DNA of 64,000 nucleotides from positions 124,001 through 188,000 of the forward strand of contig NC_081545.1 in NCBI RefSeq assembly GCF_901000735.1, given 5' to 3'. A model generated the notes under the pieces. It was not told the DNA's origin. It saw only the letters and a program-made list of their open reading frames with translations, and searched no databases. Both the position numbers and the translations under genes were made by a program. This DNA is from Corylus avellana. Taxonomy: Eukaryota; Streptophyta; Magnoliopsida; Fagales; Betulaceae. Shown here piece by piece: positions 23,709 to 35,800 of this stretch. The stretch's first letter is position 1. Each line of letters starts with the position of its first letter.

Positions 23709-23884
23709 TAGCTCCGAAAGTACAATATTGATCTCATTCGGATTGTTTCGGCCGAAAATCGGACATTCGGGCTCGTGTATTTTCTTGCTTTCCCACCTTT
23801 GAGAATAACGCATGTTATTGTAAGCGTGAATGAACTTTTGTATTTTCGTGACTCAGAACGAACGGAAATTCGAATTTCTTTTTT
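23709..23884. repeat. ~180-bp satellite, one monomer
   Basis: Continues the array after the 1.7-kb insertion and is interrupted at 23884 by a MITE; the monomer resumes at 24220. Confidence 0.85.
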
Positions 23885-24219
23885 GGGGAAAATGCAGTTT
23901 ACCCCCGTGAAGTTTCAGGGGTTTTTCAATTTTAACCCCAAAGTTCAAAAATTGACAATTTACTCCCTGAAGTTTCAAAAATTGGCAATTTAAACCCTCC
24001 GTTTAATTTTTCTGTCAAAATGGACGGAAATCTATGAAATTACATCATTACCCTCAGGCTTTTTTTAAAAAAATTTCGTCCAATTTAACGGAAAAATTGA
24101 ACAGAAAGTTTAAATGGCCAATTTTTGAAACTTCAGGGGGCTAGATTGCCAATTTTTGAACTTTTGGGTTAAAATTGAAAAACCCCTGAAACTTCAGGGG
24201 GGTAAACTGCATTTTTCCC
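23885..24219. mobile_element. MULE-type MITE with 9-bp target duplication
   Basis: 335 bp starting ggggaaaatgcagtttaccc and ending with its inverse (ggggtaaactgcatttttccc). The ~150-bp arms pair along most of their length. It is flanked by ttctttttt at 23876-23884 and 24220-24228, a 9-bp duplication as expected for Mutator-like insertion, and the surrounding satellite consensus confirms the empty site. The outer sequence resembles the left end of the MULE at 56965. Confidence 0.9.
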
Positions 24220-24712
24220 TTCTTTTTTTGACTAGCTCCGAAAGTCCGATATTTATCTCATTCAGATTGTTTCAGCCGAAAATCGGACATTCAGGCTCGT
24301 GTTTTTTCTTACTTTCCTACCTCCAAGAAGAACACATGCTACCGTAAACATGAATGAGCTTTCACATTTTCTTGATCCAAAACGACCGAAAATTCAATTT
24401 TTTTTTTTTTTTGACTAACTTCGAAAGTTCAATATTTATCTTATTCAGATTGTTTCAACCAAAAATCGAACATTTGGGCTCCTATTTTTCTTGCTTTCCT
24501 ACCTCCAAGAAGAACATATGCTACTGTAAACGTGAATGAACTTTCGCATTTTCGTGATCCGGAACGACTGAAAATTTGAATTTTGTTTTTCGACTAGGTC
24601 TGAAAGTGTAATATTTATTTTATTCAGATTGTTTGAGTAGAAAATCAGACATTCGGGCTCATGTTTTTTCTTTCTTTCCTACCTCCGAGAAGAACGCATG
24701 CTACTGTAAACA
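24220..24712. repeat. ~180-bp satellite, about 2.7 monomers
   Basis: Last part of the array in the same orientation, ending at gcatgctactgtaaac. Monomers show scattered substitutions. Confidence 0.85.
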
Positions 24713-25110
24713 ATTCTAATACTAATAACCCATTATCCCTCTCTCCTTTTTGGGAAGTCAGATTCAAAATTTTGGGTAAATGATGATTTCAAAGGAATGA
24801 AGAAAATATTTATTTGTGCTGCAATTGGAATATTGCATAAAATGATTTCTGAAAAATATTTTCTTATTTTCATGTGTTTGGTGCGACAAAAAATAATAAT
24901 CAACAAAAATATTTTTGGTTTGACTGAAAAAACCTCTTTAATTTTCAAAAAATAAAGAGGCTTTTTCAGTCAAACCGAAATATTTTTGTACGGGTCGAAC
25001 ATTGAAAAATATTAAAAAAAAACAATTTTTCAAGAAAATATTTTTAGCTAAAAATATTTTTCGACAGAAAATAATTTATGTCGAAACAAACGAAGGCTTA
25101 ATGATGAATT
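24713..25110. mobile_element. Fold-back repeat related to the 15318-21500 TIR element
   Basis: Contains arms aaatatttttggtttgactg and its inverse around 24904-24989, and ends gtcgaaacaaacgaaggctt, similar to the TIR of the 6.2-kb element (gtcgaattaaacgaaaacc). Likely a MITE-like relative. Its left edge, near 24760, is not sharp. Confidence 0.5.
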
Positions 25111-25286
25111 TGAGAGAAAAAAAATGATTGAAAATATTTTAGAAAACCACCACTCATAAATTTAATAATAAATTTTTAAAAAATAAATAAATAGAAATGA
25201 ATGCATAGCAATTAGCAAGTCTCACGTTGAATATGTAGTACGGGTAATGTAAAACAGCACGCGGCGTGCCAGCGTCCAAAAAATTT

Positions 25287-25317
<31 letters not shown>

Positions 25318-25710
25318 TTTTGCACTGGCGTGCATGGGCGTGCCACGCACGCCGCGTGCGCTGAATCACGTCTCATGTAGTATATATGAATGGGTAAAGA
25401 TATAGAGCACGCCGGCCGTGATTTTTTTTTTATTATTATTTTATTATTTTAATTTTTTTGAAAAAAAAAAAAAAAATTTTAGCATGGCGTGCTTCAAATG
25501 ACTCCAAAATTTTTTATAAGGATGTAAGGCAACCGTGTCAACAACACAATTAATCGTCTCACAACCTACCACGTGTACCTTCAAACAACCGGCGCGATCC
25601 TATTGGTCACAGTCTAACCCCCAACTCTCCACGTAGGCTTTGTCAACTACCCAACCATCTTGCGAATGAAGAGAAGCATTCCTGCCAACCTTATACGGAG
25701 GAGTAGAGAT
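25111..25710. other. Spacer with GC-rich hairpin
   Basis: Arms gcacgcggcgtgccagcg (from about 25257) and gcacgccgcgtgcgctg (about 25347-25363) pair across a T/A homopolymer tract, and a second similar but weaker structure lies at 25395-25492. The ccacgtgt word at about 25568 is an ACGT-core site of unknown use. No gene seen. Confidence 0.5.
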
Positions 25711-26106
25711 ATTCGGCGGACCGGGGTAGTCCCAGTGTCCGCCCAATCTGACGTGGCAGAAGACTTAAATAATAAAAAAACTTTTGAATTTTTTTAGGTT
25801 ACAAATCGCACGTGTTTTCTACTTTTCTTTTCTTTCTTCATTTCAGAAAAATCTCTCCCGCTCTCTCTCTCTCTCCTGTTCCCTCCTTCCTTCTCCTCTC
25901 ACCGACGGCCGGCTACTGGAGACCACGAACGCCGGTGCCCGCTGACGACGAGCCGGTACCCACTGTCAAAATCCCCAAATTTCAAAATACCTAAAATCCC
26001 TAAAGTTCAAAACCCCAACCCACTGTCAAAATCCATCTTCCCTCTCCCCCCACCGACGGCTGCCCACCGCCGAGCGCCGGTGACGACGAGCCACCCACAC
26101 ACACAG

Positions 26107-26139
<33 letters not shown>

Positions 26140-26520
26140 TATGAGCCTGAGGTGTCTAAAGGCATGCGTTCACTTAGCCATGTTTAAGGGGATTGGTTGA
26201 GATAAGAAGATGAGTAGGTTAGAAATCATGGAATGCGTTGTTTTTTTTCTTTTTTTCTGCAGATTCTTAGACTAATTCAGAAAAATCGATGTTAGAAGTG
26301 GGTGGCTCGTCGTAAGCGATGCTCGGCGTTGGTGGTCTCCGATGGCCGGCCGTCGGTGAGATGAGAGGGAAGAGGAGAGAGAGAGAGAGGGGGAGAGATT
26401 TTCAGAAAATTCTGAGTTGAGTGACACCCATAGGTGTTTTCTCCCTTAAAAAATTTATTTTTTTTTAAAAAAAAGTTTGGACGTGGCACAAGGCCACGTC
26501 ATATTGGGTGGACTGGGGGA
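25711..26520. mobile_element. Long-TIR element abutting the HSP70-17 promoter
   Basis: Left accggggtagtcccagtg is matched by right ctacccgggtctgctgc in inverse, and the arms continue for over 200 bp: gaaaatctctccc and caccgacggccgg on the left pair with gggagagattttc and ccggccgtcggtg on the right. The centre (about 25990-26270) carries a (CT)n tract at about 26107-26137. No coding capacity. The right edge lies about 30 bp upstream of the TATA box of the next gene. Confidence 0.75.
26480..26507. promoter_or_regulatory. Paired ACGT-core sites beside ATTGG, UPR-like
   Basis: gACGTGG at 26480-26486 and CCACGTCA at 26494-26501 form an inverted pair, followed by ATTGG at 26503-26507, about 45 bp upstream of the TATA box. 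CCACG next to a CCAAT/ATTGG word is the ingredient list of plant ER-stress elements bound by bZIP28/bZIP17. The spacing does not match the canonical ERSE exactly. The sites lie in the arm of the TIR element. Role inferred from the ER chaperone downstream. Confidence 0.45.
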
Positions 26521-26548
26521 CTACCCGGGTCTGCTGCATAGCAGGACT

Positions 26549-26555
26549 TTATATA
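26549..26555 (+). promoter_or_regulatory. TATA box of HSP70-17
   Basis: ttatata within gactttatatagag, about 265 bp upstream of the start codon, with a transcribed-looking leader after it. A leader intron is possible but not shown. Confidence 0.6.
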
Positions 26556-26814
26556 GAGAGCCCCACAATTGCTCGAAATAACCCAGAACAATCCTCCTCA
26601 GCTTCTTCCTTAAGTTTCTCGTCAACCAAACAGAACCGTTCCACACGCCAAATTCTGTCTTCTGGAGAATGCGATCCACAACCTACTGGTCTCTCTCTCG
26701 GTCCCAATCTCTTGTTTCTTTTATACATAATTAATTTCATTTTTTAAACTGTTATTTTTGAATTGACTGTTAAACTCTTTGTTTTCTGCTACTCAGAGGC
26801 CGTCATAATCCAGA

Positions 26815-29800
26815 ATGGCGTTCAATTTGCTCAAGCTGGTGCTACTCTTATCAGTGCTTTTCGTTGTATTTTCACGGTCCCAATCTGCGGTTTCGAGCAT
26901 AGATCTGGGCTCTGAATGGCTAAAAGTCGCGGTCGTGAACCTAAAACCCGGACAGAGCCCAATCTCGATCGCGATCAACGAGATGTCGAAGCGCAAATCC
27001 CCGGCCTTAGTGTCATTCCAGTCCGGTGCTCGCCTCCTCGGCGAAGAAGCTGCTGGGCTTGTCGCCCGGTACCCCGATAAAGTCTATTCTCAAATCCGCG
27101 ACATACTTGGAAAGCCCTATAATTTCACAAAAAACTTTCTGGATTCGATGTACTTACCGTTCACAATTATAGAAGATCCTAGAGGCGCTGTCAATTTTAA
27201 AACCAATGATGACGCTTCCATTTATTCAGTTGAGGAGTTACTAGCGATGATTTTGGGTTACGCGGTGAATTTGGCGGAGGTTCATTCGAAGGTGCAGGTG
27301 AAGGACGCAGTGATTACGGTGCCACCGTATTTTGGGCAAGCGGAGCGGAGAGGGTTGCTTCAGGCGGCGCAGTTGGCTGGTGTTAATGCGCTTTCATTGG
27401 TAAATGAGCATTCGGGGGCAGCGTTGCAGTATGGCATTGATAAGGATTTCTCAAACGGCTCGAGGCATGTTATATTCTATGATATGGGTTCAAGCAGTAC
27501 TTATGCTGCGCTCGTGCATTACACGGCATATAGTGCTAAAGAGTATGGGAAGACTGTGTCAGTCAACCAATTCCAGGTGAACTTAACTACAACGTAAACT
27601 TTGGTAGGAATAGGATGGAAATGTGTTGCAATGGTTAAGTCTGAAACTTGAATACTTGGCTAGTTAACTAATAAGTTCATTCCAGAAAATGGTGCGGACT
27701 ACACCGAGAAAATATTTTGGCATCTAAACCATTTTGACAAAAGAGGAAGTGCAGCCTATTAGGAACCCCACACACCAAACACACCCCCCCCCAAATGGAA
27801 AAGTGTATGAATAATGTCTTGCAATGTATGTTATTGCTCTAGTTTTCTAATTAGACGAACATATGATGGTCGGGAGATTGATAATTGTTTTCCTCATTCA
27901 TGGTGCAGATGGGTAACAATACTAGATTCTTGGAAGAGTTTAAAATTGATGGACAATTTCGATGGTTTAGATTTTGGCTACTTTTCTTTGATATGCAATA
28001 GATGTCAATGAAACCACTCTTTACTTCCTTAGACTTCATATAGTAGCTTTTAGTCACTTCGATTCTAACACTCTCTGGATCTCTGATTCTAAAACGTCTA
28101 TATTTGTTCTCTATACTCTTTATTGTGTCATTGCGTACACATTGCATATCTCGTTGTTTTTAGCCAGCTGTAACCTCATACGTTGTGTGCAGGTCAAGGA
28201 TGTTAGATGGGACCCAGACCTTGGGGGTCAGAGTATGGAATTACGATTGGTGGAGTACTTTGCAGATGAGTTCAACATACAAGTTGGAAATGGGGTTGAC
28301 GTGCGCAAGTCTTCCAAGGCAATGGCTAAATTGAAGAAACAGGTTAAACGTACAAAAGAAATTCTAAGTGCAAACACAGTGGCTCCAATATCAGTTGAAT
28401 CCCTCTATGATGATCGGGACTTCAGGTAGGTGGACATTTAAGCAAATTATCCACTCCAGGCTTAAAAAGTTTATTATCATGTTTTTATTTTATATACTGG
28501 AAGAGAAGTGATTTGACTGTGCAACACAGTCAAGAGAGCTTGTTTTGTGATGACCTGGTGAATCCTGTCTTAATCATATGATACCGCATCTTAATGGTCC
28601 CTTTTCATCAACCAAAGATCAGTCGAACGAATGAAATTTCTCAAATCATTTACACATTCTGGATTCATGTTTGAGACTTTGAACCTTTTGAAATTTCCCA
28701 AATCATTTACACATTCTGGATTCATGTTTGAGACTTTGAACCTTTTATTTTAGAGAAATGCTAAACATCCCAAATTTTTGTTCCAAAAGTTGGTTCTCAA
28801 ATGATGTGTCACAATCCAATGAGTTGGTGACACACTTCCCAAAATAATAAATCTCATTAGATTGGGACACATCATTTGGAAACTAATTTTTGAGAAGAAA
28901 ATTTGGGATGTGTATAACTTCTTTTTATTTTATTATCAATGAGTTGCTATTGGTAACTATTTGTAGTGCCTATTAATAATTAATTGTCTCAAAAGCGTAA
29001 GATGAAAGAAAAATTGTGAATTTAATATTCTAACTGTATTTATTAAGAATGTTCTGCTAAATTTTGATTGAGTGTATGTTCTAACAAATTTTATTGGCTT
29101 CAATCCTCAATTTGCAGCATTTTGGTTCCTGAAGAATGTGATAGGTTGTCCAATAAATAATCTAATAGAATTTTCTAGACATTTTTCTTTTCAAAACTGT
29201 TTAGGTAAATGTTATGAACTTACTCGGAAAATATTTGGTCGTCTAGTTTTTATTTTTTGTCTATAAACTAAGTATTTTGATTGTCAAGTTTTTATTTCAT
29301 GTCTATACACTGTGCCTGCTAAAAATCATCATAACCAGATTAACTTTATTTCATGTCTAGAACCTCATGTTATTGTTTATAACTTCTTGTACCGACCGGT
29401 GTGTTATAAAAGACAATGGCAATGTTGGGATGGGTAAGTGGCAGTGGTTGCTTTAATTCAAAAAGTTAAATGCTCTCCTTTTGTAAGGAGCGATATGATT
29501 TGTTGTATATGAAAATTAAACTCATGTTTCATCTTTTCTTTTAATTACTATACTAGTTGTTATTCAAGATACTTACCAAATCTCCACCACTCTTGCTTTT
29601 CTTTTCCACGTTACCTGGGCTTATTTCTTTGTGAGAATTGCCTCTCCTATTAAAAATAGCCACCTCTATATCCCTTTTCTTGTTCTATTTGCTCCTACTA
29701 GCTAGGTAGCTTCTTTTGGTACTCCATGTGTACCTGTAGCGCCGTACATTTTTAATGAATTCTCGATCATTTATAAATAAAAATAAAAAAATAAAAATTG

Positions 29801-32800
29801 AAATATTTGATTTGAGATAATGCAGCAGCAGTATTACATTTAGCATTATATGACGTTCTACTAAAACAAGTGAAGTACAAAAATCGTCATTGATTTTATG
29901 GTATGTTGTCAAAGAAATGGATGAAGGTAGGGTTTCAAAAGGGGTTGAACTGAAAACTCTTTTGCGTCATCATCCATCTGAATTGGCACCTCACTTCTTT
30001 GTTCCATCCATTTGTGACATAGCAAACTTAATTAGGACCTTTTTTTTTTTTTTTTTTTCAATTAGTATAACTATAATTTACTGTAATAACCTTCATATGT
30101 ATGCATATACATATGGTGTATATATGTCTATTATTGAACATGGAAGCTGTGATGCTGTCAAACTGATAAGCTAGTTCTTCTTGATGGTGTGATAATCCTT
30201 CCATTTCTTGTCTGGTAGAACCCAGTGGCCAGCAATTGTTTGTAGATGTCATCTTGAAGCCTCTTTTTCATTGGATAAACAATTTGTCTTCACTTTTTGA
30301 TCATTCTATAATTGCTTATGCAGGTAGTAGATATAAGTTTCAATATGCTTCTTGATATTCCCATCTATGTATTCAGAAAATAGTTCAAGTTAAATGGTTG
30401 ACATGCCTATCTTTTTCCCTGCATCTCACGATTATGCATACTGATAGTTGGCCCCCAAGTAATGAAACTGATCAACTATTAGTAGTTTTATATGATTTCT
30501 TTTCCCCTCCTCCAGGAGCACCATATCTCGTGAGAAGTTTGAAGAGCTCTGTGAAGATCTGTGGGAGAAAGCTCTTGTTCCTTTGAAAGAAGTGCTCAAG
30601 AATTGTGGTTTGAAGGTGGATGAGATATATGCGGTGGAATTGATAGGAGGTGGTACTAGGGTCCCAAAGTTGCAGGTTTGTACTGTCTTTGTGAAAGATG
30701 TACTCATGGCACACAATCTTATGTTATTTCAAGCGGTGAAACAATAATTGCTTCTGGTTAGTTGCATAGGATGCTCAATTAAGATTGGAGTTCTGAACTC
30801 AATTCTATCAGAGAATTATATTGATTCACTTGTTCAGTCAAAACATTTATCTCTTGTCACGTGCTAGTGTTAAGGATTCATTCTCCAATTTTTACTTTTA
30901 TGTGTCAATTGGATTTCGACTCCTTGACATATTCATTTCTGAACTATTAGGTTATAACTATATTAAATCAATGACCAATCCTTTGAAGCTCTGTCAAAAT
31001 TCTTATTGATTCCTTGGGGATTAATATGAAGTATTTGTATATAGTTGAGCACTATTATGTTTAAAGGATTAAGTAATTCTTTGTGGTATAAATGTAAAAA
31101 GAGCTGCACAGGATACCAAATCTTTGTAGAGATTTTTTTTTGTTGGTTTAAAGAGATGAATCCAACTTATACTATTTGTCACACATATATTTTACTGGAG
31201 AATCATTCAACTGGAAATTTTTGTGATCATAAAATGTAATTTAACTACATGTTAATGTGCTTGCAATTGCATGCAATTGTGTGTGGGTTTCATGATGCAA
31301 GTTATGAGGTTTTAAAATGCCAGAATGAAGGTGCATGGTAATATTTACCCTGTCAATGTGCATATTAGGTATCAGTTTAATGTCACTTGACACTACTGTG
31401 ATTTGTTATATATTGATGTCTTAATGGTTCAAAATATTTGATTCTGTGATCTACATTAGCTCTTGAAATAATTATATCTAAGCTATACTTGGGCATTCTC
31501 TTGTATATTTCATGTGTACTAAGGTTGCGCCTCTTTGCACTTTTTGATATATGCAACATTACTTATAAAAAAAATAATTATTATATCCGAGCTTTTGTTC
31601 GTTTACAGAGGATGAATTGAAAAAAGAAAACATATGTTTCTTTAATAACAGGCCAAGCTCCAGGAATTTCTTGGGAGGAAAGAGCTGGACAAACATCTGG
31701 ATGCGGATGAAGCTATAGTTCTTGGTGCAGCCCTGCATGCTGCAAATATAAGTGATGGAATCAAATTGAATCGTAAGCTTGGAATGATTGATGGCTCTTC
31801 TTATGGGTTTGTTTTTGACTTAGACGGCCCTGATCTTATGAAAGACGAGAGCACTCGGCAGCTACTTGTACAACGAATGAAGAAACTTCCCAGTAAGGTA
31901 AATAACAAGCCAATGTGAATTTATGATGTAAGAGATGGTGAAAATTAGATAAATAGTTCAACAACACTACTCTCCCTCTCTAACTTTGCTACTTTGTTTG
32001 GGCTTGACTATATAACAGATTTTCAGGTCCATTATCAACAACAAAGATTTTGAAGTTTCACTTGCTTATGAGAGTGAAGATCTTTTACCACCTGGTGTTA
32101 CCTCTCCCATATTTGCTCAGTATAGTGTGTCTGGTTTGACAGATGCAAGTGAGAAGTAAGATTAGCAAATTCTTGAATCTTTTGTTGATGTGCCTTTGCT
32201 TTGATGCTTGAAGCAGTGTCAACCTTTTCTCCACACAAAAGCTTCAGACAAATTCTTATTTGGATTTATGTATGTATTGTATCTATATTGTTCAGGTATT
32301 CGTTGCAGAATTTGTCCTCTCCCATCAAGACAAATTTGCATTTCTCTCTCAGTAGAAGTGGAATTCTTTCTTTGGATCGGGCAGATGCTGTTATTGAAAT
32401 CTCAGAATGGGTAGAAGTTCCTAAAAGGAATCTGCCCCTGGATAATTCAACTACTTCTTCTCCCAATATATCAGTTGAAGCTGATGCAAAAAATGCTTCT
32501 GAAGAAAGTAATGACAACTTGCATGTTGATGGCGGGGTTGGTAACACATCAAGATCTAGTGTAGAAGAAAATAATACCATTGATCTTGGTACAGAAAGAA
32601 AGCTGAAAAAGAGGACGTTTAGGGTTCCACTTAAGGTACAAACAAGTGATTGTTTTAAAATGTCTTCTTGGTAGTTACTATTAACAGTCCAATTGAGGAC
32701 TGAATATTATTTTTTTGAAAAATTATTCTGATATTTAGTCTCCGTTTTGCTCATTTTCCGTTTTGATTTCTTTAATTTATTATTTGTAGATTGTTGAGAA

Positions 32801-35800
32801 GACAATGGGGCCTGGAATGTCTCTTTTGAAAGAATCTCTTGCTGAAGCTAGACAAAAATTAGAAGCATTGGATAAAAAGGACGCAGAGCGAAGAAGAACT
32901 GCAGAGTTAAAAAATAATTTGGAAGGATATATTTATGCTACTAAAGAAAAGGTCGAAATTTTTTCTTTAATAAATTTGACTGTTATATTCATTTAAGAGT
33001 AATGTATTAGATTTTTGCATACCTCGTGATGGCTTTTGAAGATCAAATGTTACTTGTATTTACTCCATATTTGCCCTATCCGGGTTTCTTTCTCTTTTGT
33101 TTAATTCATTTATTTAATTATAATTTAGTATACATTCCTTAGGCCTTTACTGGACATATAAAAGAGGCTTAAACCATTTTTATATGATGATCTGCTTACC
33201 TTCTGCATGTCCCCAATTGATGACATTTTTTTATTTGTACCAGCTTCAATCATCTGAAGAGTTTGAACAAATTTCTACTGACAAGGAACGCCAATCTCTT
33301 AATGAAAAGCTTGATGAGGTTAGTTTTATTTTTGAGCAAACTCATAATGCTTGAAGTCATATAGCTCTCACTTGAACAACTTGTGTTGCCTCAGGTGCAA
33401 GAATGGTTGTATACAGACGGTGAAGATGCTACTGCTGCAGAGTTTCAGGAGCCCCTAGATATGTTAAAAGATGCTGGTGGCCCCATGTTCTTTAGGTATG
33501 CGATGTCTTATAAATTTATAATAGGTTGTAAGGCATTCTTGAGTTGAACTCAGTTTGAGTATGTCTGATACTAAAATAAACAAATTTGGAGAAAGCTTGA
33601 TGTGATGTTTGAACTGATGTACTTTTGGGTCTAGACTGAAAGAGCTTACTGCACGGCCAACAGCAACTGAACATGCCCGAAAATATCTTATTGAGCTTCA
33701 ACAGGTACTAAATTTTTTTGTTCTTTTTTTTTTTTTTTCCTCTTTCTTTTCTTTTCTTTTTTTCCTAACAAGGAGTCCAAAAAAATTTCGTCACTGACTT
33801 ATCTCTGGGCATGTTTATTATCTGGGTCCCACTCACACCAGTGAACTACTAGGTTACACAGGCATCTATAGGAGTGAATTACCTACCATTTATACTCATA
33901 AAATGATGAATGAAGAAAGAAACAAAATCCTAGTCCACAAAAAATTGCCTCGGATTCTGTCTTAATAATCTTGAATTGTTCCAATTTTCGACCATTGTGA
34001 AAAAAGTCCAAATTTGTTTGAGAACTTGGCCGTATAAAGTACAATTTCCAACAAAAACCTCTGAATGAGTGGAAGAGTAGAGTGAGAAAGTTATTTGACA
34101 TGATATGTTTTTCATTTCTTTATATGCAAAAATATTTTCACAAAAGATGACCACATGTAATAATTGTCTTTCCTGTTTTATTTTTGAGTGAAGAGAAGAA
34201 AGATTTTGGGGATCGGGGGTGTGAGAATGCCTCTTATGGAAGCACGCATTGCTTTATGGGCTTGCATATGAGTTTCTTTTTTTTTTTTTTCTTTTTTTCT
34301 TGGTTCCTTCAAAATGTCTGTCTTGTAGATTAAAGACCCAAAAATGTCGCAGTTTTTAAAATGGAATGGCCATGAATCTTTCTTCTCCAACTTTTCTGTT
34401 TCCTTTGCTGCTTTAATTAGTTATGAGGTAATGTGAACTGTGCATTGACGATTTTCTTTCCTGAGCACGCAGATAGTACATGGCTGGAAGACAAACAAAT
34501 CTTGGCTTCCTAAAGATAAAATAGATGAGGTGTTCAATCATTTTACTCTATTGCATTGTCTTTTTGAATCCGTTTTCAATTTGTGGGATGACTCTGAGTT
34601 GTTGTCCTGTCTTGCCTTGGTATGGGAGTTGATGTGTTTCGTAAATTCAGGTTTTGAGTGATGCTGACTCGTTCAAGATTTGGTTGGATGAAAAAGAAGC
34701 TGAGCAGAAGAGGTAAGTTGTTTATGTCCTTGTTCTTTGTGTTATTTTTATTTCTTTTAACTTTTTTGCTTATGGCAATCGCTCCCATGTATTCATGTAC
34801 AAAAAAGAGTCGTGCAAATGGCTGCATCATGGTGAATAGTATAACAAATACATACCTCACTTAGTCATATAGAAGAGGACTAGGCCCCAATGACTGCTTT
34901 TTTGAAAATCTAAATGCTTCAAATTGGTATTGGCAGTAGGGGTTAATTGTTGGCGTTTTGTGACTTTCACCATAAAGTTGGTAGGACCCAACATCATTAA
35001 AGGAGGATTCTTTTGGCTCACCTTTTTTTTTTTATTCCCAATTGCTCTTGGAATTGGTTTTCCTTTCAAAGCATGAATTGGACTTGAAGTCCTACGAATT
35101 GGAGTTGGAGGAGCCTTGATTTAGCCGACCTTTATGTCCCATAAAAAGGGTTTCCACAGCACATAATTGCACAGAGAAAAGCAAAGCAATTGTTTTGGTG
35201 TGCCAACAATAGAGAGAAAAAGAGAGAGCAAGAAAGAGTGTTTTTTCCCCCATTTTGTTATTATTCTCCTTTGGGTTAAGTGAGAATTGGGTGTATTTGG
35301 GGCTTTGGATTTGAGTGGTTTTCTCGCCCTGTTACTCTCTTATACTCATCTTTTGATAGTGAATTTTCTCCGGATCGTCTCCGCCAGTGGATATAGGCTT
35401 GTTAAGCCGAACCACAAATTTTTGTGTCGTGTGTGATTGCTTATCTTTGTTATTCCGCATTCTTCTTATTTTTCGCATTTCACGGGTGTTGGGAATAGGA
35501 TTAATTTCCTAACAACTGGTATCAGAGCTTTTGGTTTGAGTGGGAGCGATGGCAATAGAAGAAGGAAAGATAGGGATAAGAAGTTCGACGGCAAAGATTT
35601 TGGGTATTGAAGGTACAAATTGAAATTATTCTTTGTGGGAAGGATCTTCATCAACCTCTTTTGGAAGAACAACTCGACATGTATGATAGCGAGTGGGCTC
35701 TGCTTGATCGTAAAGCCCTAGCAGTTATCAGGTTATCACTGTCAAAATTAGTTGCACACAACTTTGTAAAGGAGAAGACCACAACAGGTCTAATGGCGGT

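Noticed and set aside
32266..32580. 104-codon antisense frame over HSP70-17 exon 6
   Set aside because: Shadow of a Ser/Asn-rich exon; no domain and the sense frame is clear.
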